Part shown: piece by piece, positions 1 through 8,358 of the stretch | How positions within the stretch are numbered: the stretch's first letter is position 1 | How the letters are laid out: every line of letters starts with the position of its first letter | Assembly (NCBI GenBank): GCA_034421995.1 | Contig: DAOUJY010000154.1 | Coordinates: 1-64,000 of the forward strand | Origin: Bin87 sp034421995 | GTDB lineage: Bacteria; Chloroflexota; Dehalococcoidia; Lucifugimonadales; UBA3495 | Reading direction: 5' to 3' | Length of the DNA: 64,000 nt | Program-made: the position numbers and the translations under genes | The notes under the pieces: model-generated | Told to the model about the DNA's origin: nothing | Databases searched by the model: none | The model's input: the letters and a program-made list of their open reading frames with translations, nothing else

Positions 1-87
1 GCCTTCAACCTATTGGTGAACTGGAATGGCTTGGAACCTGACGAAACCGGACGCATCCATCGCTCCATCGCTAACTTCACCCTCTGA
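1..87 (+). CDS. C-terminal end of an unidentified protein (partial)
   Basis: The first 28 codons of frame 1 are open and end in TGA at 85-87. They read as a plausible soluble tail ending in RSIANFTL. The gene would begin upstream of the window and converge on the next gene. There is too little sequence to identify a family, and a chance open frame is possible. Confidence 0.3.
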   Translation, partial: AFNLLVNWNGLEPDETGRIHRSIANFTL

Positions 88-106
88 CACAAACTAGCAC
101 CAACGG

Positions 107-328
107 TTAGAGAACTAACATGAAAACCACGACCGGCGGCAGGGCTACGAGCCAAGCGATGATAGACCGGAGAGTGGGAGAACTGACTCCGAAAGGCAAC
201 CGCTCATTGCGAATCCGGTGCAGGAATCCGTAGGATGCCATCGCAGTGAGCATTAATACCACCAATAGCGCGACGACTGAATTGATGTTGTCCGGCAGAT
301 AGCCGAGGAAGTCGAGTAGGCGCTCCAT
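107..328 (-). CDS. Small membrane protein, two predicted TM helices
   Basis: A 73-residue protein with hydrophobic segments at about residues 17-35 (SVVALLVVLMLTAMASYGF) and 54-73, joined by a short basic loop. Both ends are probably on the same side of the membrane. It starts three bases after the stop of the acyl-CoA-dehydrogenase-like gene on the same strand, so the two are probably cotranscribed. I do not recognise the family. A role in the same pathway is only suggested by position. Confidence 0.5.
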   Translation of the reverse strand: MERLLDFLGYLPDNINSVVALLVVLMLTAMASYGFLHRIRNERLPFGVSSPTLRSIIAWLVALPPVVVFMLVL

Positions 329-331
329 GGT

Positions 332-1498
332 TCAGGTGTAGAGGGAGGCGCGGGTTTGGGCGCCCATGAGGACCTGGCCGGCGTATTCGTAGTTGGCGGG
401 GAGGCCGGAGATGTGCTGGCCGCTGACGTGGAGGTCGCGGAAGAAGCGCTCCAGGCCGACGGAGCGGTGGATGGCGTTGGTGCCGGCCACGTTGAAAAGC
501 CGGTCAACGACCTCTACGGAGCGGCGGATGGCATGGGTGATGGCGAGGCGGGCGCGGACGGCGCGATCCATCAGGTCGGGCTTGCTGTCCACTTGGGCGT
601 CCCACATATGGCCCACGGCGTCGAGGACGTGGGTGCGGGCGGCGTCCAGGGTGGCCTCACATTCTCCGTAGGCGATCTGGACGTAGGTGCGATCCCGGAG
701 GAGCATACGGGAATCGGTGGTGCCGGAGCCCGTGGCCAGTTCTTTGAAGGCGTTCATCGCGCCGCGAGCCATGCCCAGGGCGTTGCCGGCGGCGAGGGTC
801 CAGCTGACGAGGATGGAGGTCTGGGCCGGGTGGTACAGCGGGCCAGGATGATGGGAAGGATCGCCGCGCATGTAGGTATGGTGGGTCGGGACGAATACGT
901 TGGTGAATTCGCAATCGTTGCTGGCGGTGCCGCGCATTCCCAGGGTGGTCCAGGTGTTGAGCACCGTGCCGGCGGCCACGGGAACCACGGCGACGCGGGT
1001 GGCCGGGCTGCCATCCTCGTTGAGCGCCGGGCTGCCGTCGTGGTTCAAGAGACGGCAGTTGAGGAACAGGGCCGTGGAGTGGTCGATGCCGCTGAGGTAG
1101 TTCCAGCGTCCGTTGATGAGGTAGCCGCCCTCGGTGACGGTGGCGGTTCCTTCGGGGCGAGCGGAGCCGGAACCCAGGATTTCGGGCGGGTCGCCGAAAA
1201 TCTCCCGGGCGGCGGCCACGGTGAGGCGGGCGATGGCGGAGGTGACGGCGCTGCCGTTGAAAACGCACCAGCCGGCGGAACCGTCGGCTTTGGATATGGC
1301 CTCAACCACGCGGAAGGCCGTCAGCGGATCCAACTCGGGGCCGCCCAGCGCCTCGGGAGCGTAGAGGGAGAACAGACGATGATCCGCCATGCGCGCGGCA
1401 AGTTCCGGGGGCAGTTGGCACTCGGCGTCGATGCGGTCAAGATTGGCTAAAATCTCGGGGACCAGGTTTTCGGCGATGCGGATGAGATCAGCGGCCAT
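332..1498 (-). CDS. Acyl-CoA dehydrogenase-fold flavoprotein (possibly group D flavin monooxygenase)
   Basis: A 388-residue protein with the acyl-CoA dehydrogenase layout: helical N-terminal domain (LFSLYAPEALGGPE near residues 42-55), a middle beta domain (residues about 115-220, including GYLINGRWNYLSGIDHS) and a C-terminal helical bundle. The motif SKADGSAGWCVFNGS near residue 69 resembles the HsaA/DszC-type FADH2- or FMNH2-dependent oxygenases of this superfamily more than beta-oxidation dehydrogenases. The substrate is unknown. The start ATG at 1498 has a GGAG-like site upstream. A two-TM protein follows with a 3-base gap. Confidence 0.75.
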   Translation of the reverse strand: MAADLIRIAENLVPEILANLDRIDAECQLPPELAARMADHRLFSLYAPEALGGPELDPLTAFRVVEAISKADGSAGWCVFNGSAVTSAIARLTVAAAREIFGDPPEILGSGSARPEGTATVTEGGYLINGRWNYLSGIDHSTALFLNCRLLNHDGSPALNEDGSPATRVAVVPVAAGTVLNTWTTLGMRGTASNDCEFTNVFVPTHHTYMRGDPSHHPGPLYHPAQTSILVSWTLAAGNALGMARGAMNAFKELATGSGTTDSRMLLRDRTYVQIAYGECEATLDAARTHVLDAVGHMWDAQVDSKPDLMDRAVRARLAITHAIRRSVEVVDRLFNVAGTNAIHRSVGLERFFRDLHVSGQHISGLPANYEYAGQVLMGAQTRASLYT

Positions 1499-1569
1499 GT
1501 GGGGGCTCCGGGGATGAAATGGTTCGCGTCATTATAGCCGGGTGAAAGTAGGCCACGACCGACGCCGGA

Positions 1570-1731
1570 CTCACGCGTACCCACTTTCGTAAATCGTCAG
1601 AATCAGGATTTGCCGGATTTTAGGATTAGCAGGATTGAGTTGGCTGTGGCGATGACTGCAGCAATCCTGAAAATCCTCTATCCCGCAAATCCTGATTCTG
1701 ACAACTTCCTGTCGCAAAGCGGGTACGGGTT
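1570..1731. repeat. MITE-like inverted repeat with a nested second repeat core
   Basis: This element fills most of the 319-base gap between the flavoprotein and DUF1800 genes. The outer ends CTCACGCGTACCCACTTTCG and, inverted, the AAAGCGGGTACGGG side match the ends of the elements at 22747-22904 and 30812-30968. The interior (about 1597-1712) is a different inverted repeat that starts GTCAGAATCAGGATT and ends AATCCTGATTCTGAC, seen alone elsewhere in the window. No coding frame is supported in the gap. Confidence 0.75.
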
Positions 1732-1817
1732 TCGTCGCATTGAGGTTGAGAGTCGCAACGCTTAATGATAGGATGACGTTGGCGATTTGTTAGTTCAGAT
1801 CGAGGAGGCTTGAATCG

Positions 1818-3227
1818 ATGGCAGACCAAAACCATGACATTGCTTTGATGGCCCATCTGATGCGACGGGCCGGGTTCGGCGCCCAATACGCCGAGCTGGA
1901 AGCGCGCGCGGCCAAGGGTTACGACGCAACCGTTGAAGAGTTGCTCAACCCCCAGGAACATGACCACGGCATGGACCTGGACATGGCGGAGCGGTGCTTC
2001 ATAGAGTGGAGCCACCACACGCGGGGACTGCCCGAGTACGTTGCGTTCCGCTTCATCAATTCCAGGAACCAGCTGGAAGAGAAGATGTGCCTGTTCTGGC
2101 ACGGCATCCTGTGCACCGCCGACAGCAAGACCCAGAGCTATCCCACGTCATACGACGAGATCGAGATGTTCCGCGGGTACGGCATGGGCAGCTTCCGGGA
2201 TCTGCTGGTGCAGATTTCCAGAGATCCGGCGATGATTTTCTTCCTGGACAACTGCCTGAGCCACAAGGGCGCCATCAACGAGAACTACGGCCGGGAGTTG
2301 CTGGAACTGTTCTCCATGGGCGTGGGCATGGACGGCGAGTTCAACTACACCGAGGACGACGTGAAGGAATGCGCCCGCGCCTTCACCGGCTGGACCATCG
2401 CCAACAACATCCCCGGCCAGCCCTACGGACGCTACTCCGCCAAGTTCGTCTATAACCCCGACGACCACGACGAAGGGCAGAAGACCTTCCTCGGCGAGAC
2501 CGGCAATTTCAACGGCGAGGACGTCATCGACATCATCGCGAAGCAGCCGGCCACCGCTCGCTTCATCTCCCGCCACCTGTACAGCTACTTCGTATCCGAC
2601 GAGGCCCAGGTGCCGGCGTGGATGGAAACTCCGCCGAAAGACATGGACACGATCAAGATGCTGGAGGACGAGTACTACCGCTCCGGCTACAACATCAAGT
2701 CCATGCTGCGGTTGCTTTTCCAGTCCGACGCCTTCAAGAACGCCCGGTTCCAGCGGGTCAAGAGTCCCATTGAAACCGTCATCGGCACCCTGCGGCTGGT
2801 GGGCGACTGGACGGAGCCCAAGCCCGGCTTCGAGTTCATCTTCGACGAGATGAAGCACATGGGCCAGGAGATTTTCAATCCGCCGTCGGTGGAAGGCTGG
2901 CACACCGGCCACGAATGGATTGATGGCGGCACGCTGGTGCATCGGATCAACTTCACCGCCGACTTCGTGGGCGACGCGAAGCAGCCCGGCGTGAAGGGCA
3001 TCATCGACCAGTTGGCCGACATCGGCCCGGTGATCTCGCCGGAGGAGATGGTGGACACCTGCACCCGCCTGATGGGCCACTACGAACTGGCCGACGAAAC
3101 GCGGGAAATGCTGGCCGCCGGCGTCGCCAAGGGCGGCACCATCCACACGGACACCGCCGAGTTCGGCGGCCGCGTGGGCGAGCTCTTGCAGATGATCATC
3201 GCCACCAAGGAATATATCTACGCTTAG
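1818..3227 (+). CDS. DUF1800 family protein
   Basis: A 469-residue protein. The N-terminus HLMRRAGFGAQYAELE matches the start of DUF1800 proteins, and the family features FWHGILCT, LLELFSMGV, AFTGWTI and PPSVEGWHTG follow in the usual order at about residues 93, 160, 190 and 355. The biochemical function of the family is unknown. DUF1800 genes are characteristically next to DUF1501 genes, as here. The start ATG at 1818 is supported by GAGGAGG at 1802-1808. Unlike many relatives, no Tat or Sec signal is visible, so this copy looks cytoplasmic. Confidence 0.88.
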   Translation: MADQNHDIALMAHLMRRAGFGAQYAELEARAAKGYDATVEELLNPQEHDHGMDLDMAERCFIEWSHHTRGLPEYVAFRFINSRNQLEEKMCLFWHGILCTADSKTQSYPTSYDEIEMFRGYGMGSFRDLLVQISRDPAMIFFLDNCLSHKGAINENYGRELLELFSMGVGMDGEFNYTEDDVKECARAFTGWTIANNIPGQPYGRYSAKFVYNPDDHDEGQKTFLGETGNFNGEDVIDIIAKQPATARFISRHLYSYFVSDEAQVPAWMETPPKDMDTIKMLEDEYYRSGYNIKSMLRLLFQSDAFKNARFQRVKSPIETVIGTLRLVGDWTEPKPGFEFIFDEMKHMGQEIFNPPSVEGWHTGHEWIDGGTLVHRINFTADFVGDAKQPGVKGIIDQLADIGPVISPEEMVDTCTRLMGHYELADETREMLAAGVAKGGTIHTDTAEFGGRVGELLQMIIATKEYIYA

Positions 3228-3240
3228 CCCCAACCACCCC

Positions 3241-3269
3241 CTGGATTCCGGCTTTCGCCGGAATGACGA
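3241..3269. repeat. Single palindromic unit of the CCGGAATGACG repeat
   Basis: CTGGATTCCGGC and GCCGGAATGACG flank a short TTTC loop between the DUF1800 and DUF1501 genes. The same sequence forms one half of the paired elements at 4527-4604 and 45673-45775. It could fold in the mRNA between the two cotranscribed genes. Confidence 0.7.
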
Positions 3270-3353
3270 AAAGAAAAACCGTGATGACGGAATGAAAACC
3301 GCATGACGGAAGAGAACAGCGAGATTGACGGCTCAAATTTGGAGGAAGCAATC

Positions 3354-4490
3354 GTGACCGCTACGAAGAAAGACCCGGTGCTGGTAGTTCTGCAAATGTC
3401 CGGCGCCTTTGACGCCCTGAACACCATCATCCCTTACAACGACCCCCTGTATAAGGACTACCGGCCCCACCTGAAGGTCGAGGTTGAGGAAGTCCTGGCC
3501 ATCGACAACAACGTGGGCTTCCACCCGTCCATGGCTCCCATCAAGGACCTGTACGACGAGGGCAAGGTCGCGGTCCTCCAGGGCATTGGCTATCCGAACC
3601 CCATCCGCTCGCACTTCCGCTCCATGGACATTTGGCACACGGCCGAACCCACCAAGATGTCCACCGAGGGCTGGCTGGGCCGCGCCATCCAGGACCTGGA
3701 CCCCGACAAGGAAAACGTGCTGACCGCCGTGAACTTTGGCCGCGGCCTGCCCCGGGCGCTGGCCGCGCCGGGCGTGTCCGTTGCCTCCGTGGGCAACCTG
3801 GAGACCTACGGCGTGCTGACCGGCATCGACGGCGAGAGCCAGCGGGCCGAGGCGTTGGACATCTTCTCCCGGATGTACTCGCCCATGGTCGGCTCCGGCC
3901 CCATCAACGAGTACCTGTCCCAGACCGGCCTGGACGCCCTGAAGGGCGCGGACATCCTGCGCACCGCTCCCGAGATCTACTCGTCCAGCGTGGAGTACGG
4001 CGGCGATATGTTCTCCCAGTGGGTGAAGAACGTCGCCCAGGTGCATACGGCGGGCTTCGGCACCCGCGTGCTCTACACGGGCCTGAACCCCGGCGCATTT
4101 GACACCCACGCCAACCAGCCCACCTCCTTCGCCAAGCTGTGGGGCGAGGTTTCCCGGGCGGTCAATGACCTGTACCAGGACCTGAAAGAGCACAACGCCA
4201 ACGAAGAAGTGGTCATGCTTCTCTTCACCGAGTTCGGCCGCCGCGTGCAGGAAAACGGCTCCGGCACCGACCACGGTTCGGGCAGCGTTGCCTTCGTCAT
4301 CGGCGACGGCGTCAAGGGCGGCCTGTACGGCGAGTATCCTTCCCTGGAGCCGGACAAGCTGGACGAGGGCGATCTGAAGTGGAACAACGACTTCCGCAAC
4401 ACCTACGCCACCATCCTGGACAAGTGGCTGCACCTGGATGACCAGGAAATCCTGAAGGGATCCTACGAGCAGTTCGACTTCATCAAGTAG
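3354..4490 (+). CDS. DUF1501 family protein
   Basis: A 378-residue member of the DUF1501 (alkaline-phosphatase-like fold) family. The N-terminal core VLVVLQMSGAFDALNTIIPY and the C-terminal TEFGRRVQENGSGTDHG are the two family hallmarks. The GTG at 3354 is preferred over the in-frame ATG at 3303 because GGAGGAA lies seven bases before it. The ATG lies 34 bases beyond the intergenic repeat, in noncoding-looking sequence, and has no ribosome site. Family members usually carry a twin-arginine signal; this one begins directly in the catalytic fold. It is probably cotranscribed with the DUF1800 gene upstream. Confidence 0.86.
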   Translation: MTATKKDPVLVVLQMSGAFDALNTIIPYNDPLYKDYRPHLKVEVEEVLAIDNNVGFHPSMAPIKDLYDEGKVAVLQGIGYPNPIRSHFRSMDIWHTAEPTKMSTEGWLGRAIQDLDPDKENVLTAVNFGRGLPRALAAPGVSVASVGNLETYGVLTGIDGESQRAEALDIFSRMYSPMVGSGPINEYLSQTGLDALKGADILRTAPEIYSSSVEYGGDMFSQWVKNVAQVHTAGFGTRVLYTGLNPGAFDTHANQPTSFAKLWGEVSRAVNDLYQDLKEHNANEEVVMLLFTEFGRRVQENGSGTDHGSGSVAFVIGDGVKGGLYGEYPSLEPDKLDEGDLKWNNDFRNTYATILDKWLHLDDQEILKGSYEQFDFIK

Positions 4491-4526
4491 CCGGCGGTAA
4501 TCCATTCGGTCATTCCGGCACCCGAC

Positions 4527-4604
4527 CGTCATTCCCGCGAAAGCGGGAATCCAGAAGGTCCTTGCCGTGCAGGGCGCTGGATTCCGGCTTACGCCGGAAT
4601 GACG
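4527..4604. repeat. Paired inverted-repeat element (CGTCATTCC family)
   Basis: The left arm runs CGTCATTCCCGCGAAAGCGG into GAATCCAG; the right arm is its inverse, CTGGATTCCGGC then ACGCCGGAATGACG. Each arm also forms its own short hairpin. The same layout recurs at 45673-45775 and 63125-63218. It separates the DUF1501 and NHL genes. Confidence 0.8.
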
Positions 4605-4631
4605 GATTTGCATTTGTTAGAAGGTGAAAAT

Positions 4632-5675
4632 ATGGTTACTGCGACTGAGATCGCGCCGGTAACGTTTCAATACAGCCATGTCATAGGCAGGCAGGAGGTT
4701 CGCAGCGGCAACGGGTTCTTCAACCCGGTGGCGATCACTCGCGACCCCAACGGCATGTTGTACGTGCTGAGCCGGGGCACCGAGACGCCGGCTTTCTTCC
4801 CCTGCAAGCGCGTCACCGTCTTCCATCCGGACGAGGAGGAAGTGGTGGCCGAGTTCGGCCAGAAGATACCGCCGGAAGATGCGGACGAAACGACGCCCAA
4901 CGGTTCTTTCATGTGGCCGACTTCCGTGGCGCTGGACAGCCAGGGTACCGCCTACGTTTCCGACGAATGGCTGAACCGGATCTCCATTTACGACCAGGAA
5001 CGCGGCAACTGGATCGGAATGTGGGGGATCCCCGGTTCCGACGACGGCGAAATCAACCGGCCGGCTGGGCTGGCCTTTGACAAGGATGACAACCTGTACA
5101 TGGTAGAGAGCCGGAACCACCGGGTTTCGGTGTTCACCAAGGACGGGCAGTTCAAGTTCAACTGGGGCGGCAAAGGTACCGGTGACGGTGAGTTCGACCA
5201 CCCCTGGGGCATCGAGATCGACCACAACGGCGACGTGTACGTGGCCGACTGGCGCAACGACCGCATCCAGAAGTTCGCTCCCGACGGCACCTTCCTGATG
5301 AAGTTCGGGACCTCTGGGGACGGCGAGGGTGAGTTCAACCGGCCCACCGGCGTGGCGGTGGACAAAGACGGACACATCTTCGTGACCGACTACAAGAACG
5401 ACCGCGTCCAGGTGTTCCGCGAAAACGGCGATTACATCACCACCATGCGCGGGCAGGCCGGCCTCTCCAAGTGGGGCGCGGAGCGGGTGTATCTCGATCC
5501 CACCATCGTGCGGGCGCGTGAACGCGCGCTGGATCTGTCGGAACGGGAGGGCGCTTTCCAGGGTCCCATTGCCGTGGAAGTTGACGACGACGGGCGGGTC
5601 TTCGTGCTGGAGGCACCGCGGCACCGGGTGCAGGTGTTCAGCAAGCAGACCGCGATGTTTGCCGGGGAACTGTGA
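4632..5675 (+). CDS. NHL-repeat beta-propeller protein
   Basis: A 347-residue protein made almost entirely of NHL repeats. At least five units of the type 'G...GEFNRPTGVAVDKDGHIFVTD..NDRVQVF' can be read between about residues 40 and 345, enough for a six-bladed propeller. The ATG at 4632 is chosen because AGAAGGTGA lies just upstream; the in-frame ATG at 4599 falls inside the repeat. There is no signal peptide. Such propellers act as scaffolds or lyases. It follows DUF1800 and DUF1501 on the same strand and may share their transcript, which ends at the hairpin at 5701. Confidence 0.82.
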   Translation: MVTATEIAPVTFQYSHVIGRQEVRSGNGFFNPVAITRDPNGMLYVLSRGTETPAFFPCKRVTVFHPDEEEVVAEFGQKIPPEDADETTPNGSFMWPTSVALDSQGTAYVSDEWLNRISIYDQERGNWIGMWGIPGSDDGEINRPAGLAFDKDDNLYMVESRNHRVSVFTKDGQFKFNWGGKGTGDGEFDHPWGIEIDHNGDVYVADWRNDRIQKFAPDGTFLMKFGTSGDGEGEFNRPTGVAVDKDGHIFVTDYKNDRVQVFRENGDYITTMRGQAGLSKWGAERVYLDPTIVRARERALDLSEREGAFQGPIAVEVDDDGRVFVLEAPRHRVQVFSKQTAMFAGEL

Positions 5676-5700
5676 TCAATCAGGCACAATAACGAAGAGA

Positions 5701-5727
5701 AAGGCCGCGACCTCTGGTCGCGGCCTT
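5701..5727. terminator. Bidirectional rho-independent terminator
   Basis: AAGGCCGCGACC, loop TCT, then GGTCGCGGCCTT gives a perfect 12-bp stem. It is followed by AATTTATT on the plus strand and preceded by A-rich sequence on the other side. It sits between the convergent NHL and Uma2 genes, directly beside the Uma2 stop codon, and can serve both. Confidence 0.85.
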
Positions 5728-5730
5728 AAT

Positions 5731-6516
5731 TTATTCAGATTGGCGGCGGTTGAGTTCCGCCTCCAGTTCGCTTATCCGCGCTTCCGCCTGGTGGCGGGCG
5801 GCACGCTCGTCCTCCATCCGCGCTTCCGCCTGTAGGCGGGCGGTACGCTCGTTCTCCGCTTGCCTTTGCGATTCGTCCCGCTGGGCTTTGGCCTCCGTTA
5901 AGTCCGGCAGGTATTCGCCGGTTGCCGGGTTCCAAAAGCGCAACCGGCTTTCGTACCAGTGCAGTTCCAACTCCAGGACGGAGCTATAGCCGCGTATGAT
6001 GCCGTCAGCGCCGGTTTCTACCGGTATCGGCTCGTATCTGCCGTTGACCAGCCGGTCGCCCGCCAGCGCCGCGTCATGGTAGCGTCCGCCAGTGGAGTCA
6101 AAGCGCCAGTATTCCACAACGCCGAAACCGGCGTAAATCTCACGCTTCTCCAGGTAATCCCGCCGTCCGGTGCTCTTTGACGCCACTTCCAGCACGAAAT
6201 CGGGCGGCTTGCCAATTTCGCTGATGGTGTAACCGTTGGCCGCCGTAATTTCATCCGGCGGAAAGGCGACCCCAAAGGCAACGATGCAGTCGGGACGGGG
6301 CGAGCTGCGCGCCTCTCCAGGATGGTAGCAAAGATAGCCTTCGCCGCCGACGAAAACATCCGGCCGCAGGACGTAGTGGTCGTCTAAGATCAGGAAAGTC
6401 CGGCTGACGTGGGGAAGTTGTTCCAGCATATCGGGTGGCAGTGGCGCGTCGGGGAGGGGCGTGAGCGGGGGGCGCTGGCCGGCCGGCGGCGGTTGAGCAG
6501 CGGGTTTGGTTGTCAT
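5731..6516 (-). CDS. Uma2-family predicted endonuclease with coiled-coil tail
   Basis: A 261-residue protein. Residues about 35-195 are the Uma2 (DUF820) PD-(D/E)XK-like domain: RPDCIVAFGV supplies the acidic position, PDFVLEVASKSTGRRD the E-x-x-S/K position, and KREIYAGFGVVEYWRFD the conserved helix and strand. The N-terminus is proline-rich. The last 55 residues are a charged coiled coil with the repeated unit QAEARxxDERAAR. Uma2 proteins are abundant in Cyanobacteria and Chloroflexota and their cellular role is unproven. It is convergent with the NHL gene across the terminator and lies directly downstream of livF. Confidence 0.85.
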   Translation of the reverse strand: MTTKPAAQPPPAGQRPPLTPLPDAPLPPDMLEQLPHVSRTFLILDDHYVLRPDVFVGGEGYLCYHPGEARSSPRPDCIVAFGVAFPPDEITAANGYTISEIGKPPDFVLEVASKSTGRRDYLEKREIYAGFGVVEYWRFDSTGGRYHDAALAGDRLVNGRYEPIPVETGADGIIRGYSSVLELELHWYESRLRFWNPATGEYLPDLTEAKAQRDESQRQAENERTARLQAEARMEDERAARHQAEARISELEAELNRRQSE

Positions 6517-6540
6517 GGTTGGCGCCTCCGCCGGGCAGCC

Positions 6541-7284
6541 CTACGCGCCACCCAAGAATACCTGGGTGAGTATATCAGTGTCCCGGATGGATTGAGGGGT
6601 GCCGTTGTGGACCACCGCGCCTTTGTCCAGCACGTAGGCGCGGTCCACGATGTCGAGGACGCCCTTGATGTTGTGCTCCACGACCATGATGGTGGTGTTG
6701 AGGCGGTCGCTGATTTCGGCCACCTTTTCGAATACCTCTTTGACGATGATGGGGGCCAGGCCCAGCGTCGGCTCGTCCAGCAGCAGCAGCTCCGGCGAGG
6801 CCATCAGGCCACGCCCGAAGGCAAGCATCTGCTGCTGGCCGCCGGACATGGCGCTAGCCATATCCTTGCGCTTTTCGTGCAGGACCGGAAACAGTTCCAT
6901 AACCGAATCGAGGCGGCGGGCCTTTTCGGCGCGGTCGTTGAGGTAGATACATCCCATCTCAAGGTTTTCGGCGATGGTGAGGTGGGTGAAGACGCGCCGA
7001 CCCTGGGGCACGAAGGCGATGCCCTCCTTGACTATCTCGTGGGTTTCCGCTGCCAGGAGTTCCTGACGCCAGTACACCTGGCCGGCGACGACGGGAGCGA
7101 GGCCCATGATGGCCTTGAGGACGGTGGACTTGCCGGCCCCGTTGGGTCCCATCACCGCCACGACTTCGCCTTTGCGGATGCCCATGGATACGTCGTCGAG
7201 GGCACGGACTGCGCCGTATTCGACTGATATGTCAACCAGCTCCAGGAGGTCGGCGTCGGTATGGTGTTCGTTCACAGTGTTCAT
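6541..7284 (-). CDS. livF: Branched-chain amino-acid type ABC transporter, ATP-binding protein LivF
   Basis: A 247-residue ATPase with Walker A GPNGAGKST, signature MSGGQQQMLAFGRG, Walker B LLLLDEPTLGL and the switch histidine in VVEHN. Length and the C-terminal DILTQVFLGG are typical of LivF. The ATG at 7284 gives the family-length protein; the open frame continues upstream but runs through a repeat and over the neighbouring HEPN gene in another frame. The remaining liv genes lie further upstream on the same strand, separated from livF by the HEPN cassette and a repeat half-element. Confidence 0.9.
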   Translation of the reverse strand: MNTVNEHHTDADLLELVDISVEYGAVRALDDVSMGIRKGEVVAVMGPNGAGKSTVLKAIMGLAPVVAGQVYWRQELLAAETHEIVKEGIAFVPQGRRVFTHLTIAENLEMGCIYLNDRAEKARRLDSVMELFPVLHEKRKDMASAMSGGQQQMLAFGRGLMASPELLLLDEPTLGLAPIIVKEVFEKVAEISDRLNTTIMVVEHNIKGVLDIVDRAYVLDKGAVVHNGTPQSIRDTDILTQVFLGGA

Positions 7285-7295
7285 GTTTTTAATCG

Positions 7296-7339
7296 TCTGA
7301 ATCAGGATTTCCTGGATTTGAGGATTTGCCGGATTGGCA
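7296..7339. repeat. Half copy of the TCAGAATCAGGATT repeat
   Basis: The sequence TCTGAATCAGGATTTCCTGG followed by ATTTGAGGATTTGCCGGATTG matches one arm of the elements at 26418, 27482 and 36142. It lies between the HEPN stop codon and the livF start, at one edge of the cassette that splits the liv genes. Confidence 0.7.
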
Positions 7340-7352
7340 GCGCTCCGTTTTA

Positions 7353-7844
7353 TCAGGCTCTCCGCGTGAACAGCAGGTGCGTGGCGAACCGTCTGCGTTC
7401 TTGGGGCGGCGCGGCCAGGAAGGCGTTTGTGGCGTCGCGGGCGCGCCGGATGTTCCGCATGGTCTGCGTCCTGGTAAACGGTGCAGCAGGGTTGGGGTTG
7501 TAGTCGGCCTCGTGGCGCTGGACCTGTAGCGCGATGAAGGTCCTGGCGAAGTCCTGTATGTTGGCGGGGAAGGTTGCCATGCGGCTCGCGTTGAGCATCT
7601 GGTTCCTGGCTGTTCCGTGGTTGAGCGCGCGTTGGGTCGCGGTCCATGCTTCGCTGCTGCGAATGGCCGCTGCCGTTCCGATTAGCGTGTCTGCATTGCT
7701 GTTGGCGAGCGCGTGGAACATGGCATAGTACGCGGCGCTGTTCGCTTTTCTGAGGTAAGTTTGTTGCGGTCTGCCTCTGGTCTCACCGCGCATCGGCGCC
7801 CCGGCCAGCATCTCGGCCAGATCGAGCAGCTGCTCCCAGTTCAT
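7353..7844 (-). CDS. HEPN-like protein of a two-gene cassette (copy 1)
   Basis: A 163-residue all-helical protein. It shares a colinear motif series with the product of 47193-47666: [A/T]YYA[M/L]FH near residue 40, RAL[N/Q]HG near 73, FPA[N/T]IQ near 94 and QRHEADYNP near 110. The YYAxFH and ADYxP signatures are those of HEPN-type RNase or toxin folds. The canonical R-x4-6-H catalytic motif is not obvious. Translation starts six bases after the stop of the partner gene, so the two are coupled. It is a candidate toxin, RNase or nucleic-acid-binding protein; this is inferred from fold only. Confidence 0.7.
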   Translation of the reverse strand: MNWEQLLDLAEMLAGAPMRGETRGRPQQTYLRKANSAAYYAMFHALANSNADTLIGTAAAIRSSEAWTATQRALNHGTARNQMLNASRMATFPANIQDFARTFIALQVQRHEADYNPNPAAPFTRTQTMRNIRRARDATNAFLAAPPQERRRFATHLLFTRRA

Positions 7845-7850
7845 TCTTTG

Positions 7851-8186
7851 TTACCCATCGTAGTCCGCAACGTTTGACAGTTCTAACCACTCGCTGTATT
7901 CGGCGGCTTCAACGTATGATTCCGTCGTGAGGTGGACGCCCCACCTCGCGAGGTCGTCTCGGTTCCGTCTCGTGAATCCGTTCAACCACGCCGGGTCCAG
8001 GAGGTCATCGTCCCCGGAATAGACGATTACGATGTGATGGTACGGGTCTCCGTATTGGTCCTCGCCGGGTATGATCCTCACGTCGTCGATTGAGATGCCC
8101 TTGCTGGTTATGGGTTCGAGATCCTGCCGAACGATCCTGGCTACGTTTTGTTCGGCCTCGGGACTCAGTATCTGCGCGGTTGCCAT
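7851..8186 (-). CDS. Partner protein of the HEPN cassette (copy 1)
   Basis: A 111-residue acidic protein of unknown family. After a helical N-terminus it shows an alternating pattern: DVRIIPGEDQYGDPYHHIVI, then VYSGDDDLLDP, a helix LNGFTRRNRDDLARWG and SYVEAAEYSEW. The product of 47653-48027 has the same pattern (VVIP-DEWGP, LVVFDGD, GRVREKL, SFSWIAKSEW) and the same place before a HEPN gene. The start at 8186 follows GGGAGG closely. It could be an antitoxin or regulatory subunit; no enzymatic motif is visible. Confidence 0.68.
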   Translation of the reverse strand: MATAQILSPEAEQNVARIVRQDLEPITSKGISIDDVRIIPGEDQYGDPYHHIVIVYSGDDDLLDPAWLNGFTRRNRDDLARWGVHLTTESYVEAAEYSEWLELSNVADYDG

Positions 8187-8358
8187 GGGGCCTCCCGTTT
8201 CCTGGGGTACACTAGCCGGAATGCCTGAGCAACCCTTAGCGGGCTACTCCCTTGGCTTGCGTTGTCGAGCCTTGCCCGGCCAAGTGTTTTGGATTTTATC
8301 AGGGGGGCGATGGACCGGGCAACGACAGGCGGGCCAAAGGTCTGGGCGGTCGGGGCAA

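Noticed and set aside
356..1450. Long plus-strand frame opposite the acyl-CoA-dehydrogenase-like gene
   Set aside because: Its composition is a Gly/Ala/Val/Asp shadow of the real gene on the minus strand; no domain is recognisable. The same applies to other long antisense frames such as 11614-14211 and 31084-33108.
3303..3353. Upstream ATG start for the DUF1501 gene
   Set aside because: It lies 34 bases beyond the repeat at 3241-3269 and has no ribosome site, whereas GTG 3354 has GGAGGAA and begins at the family's conserved N-terminus.
4599..4631. Upstream ATG start for the NHL gene
   Set aside because: The codon is created by the GGAATGACGG end of a repeat; ATG 4632 has a proper AGAAGGTGA site.
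7285..7647. Long N-terminal extension of LivF
   Set aside because: The extension is low-complexity, Arg/Pro-rich sequence overlapping the HEPN gene in another frame and a repeat; the family start is at 7284.
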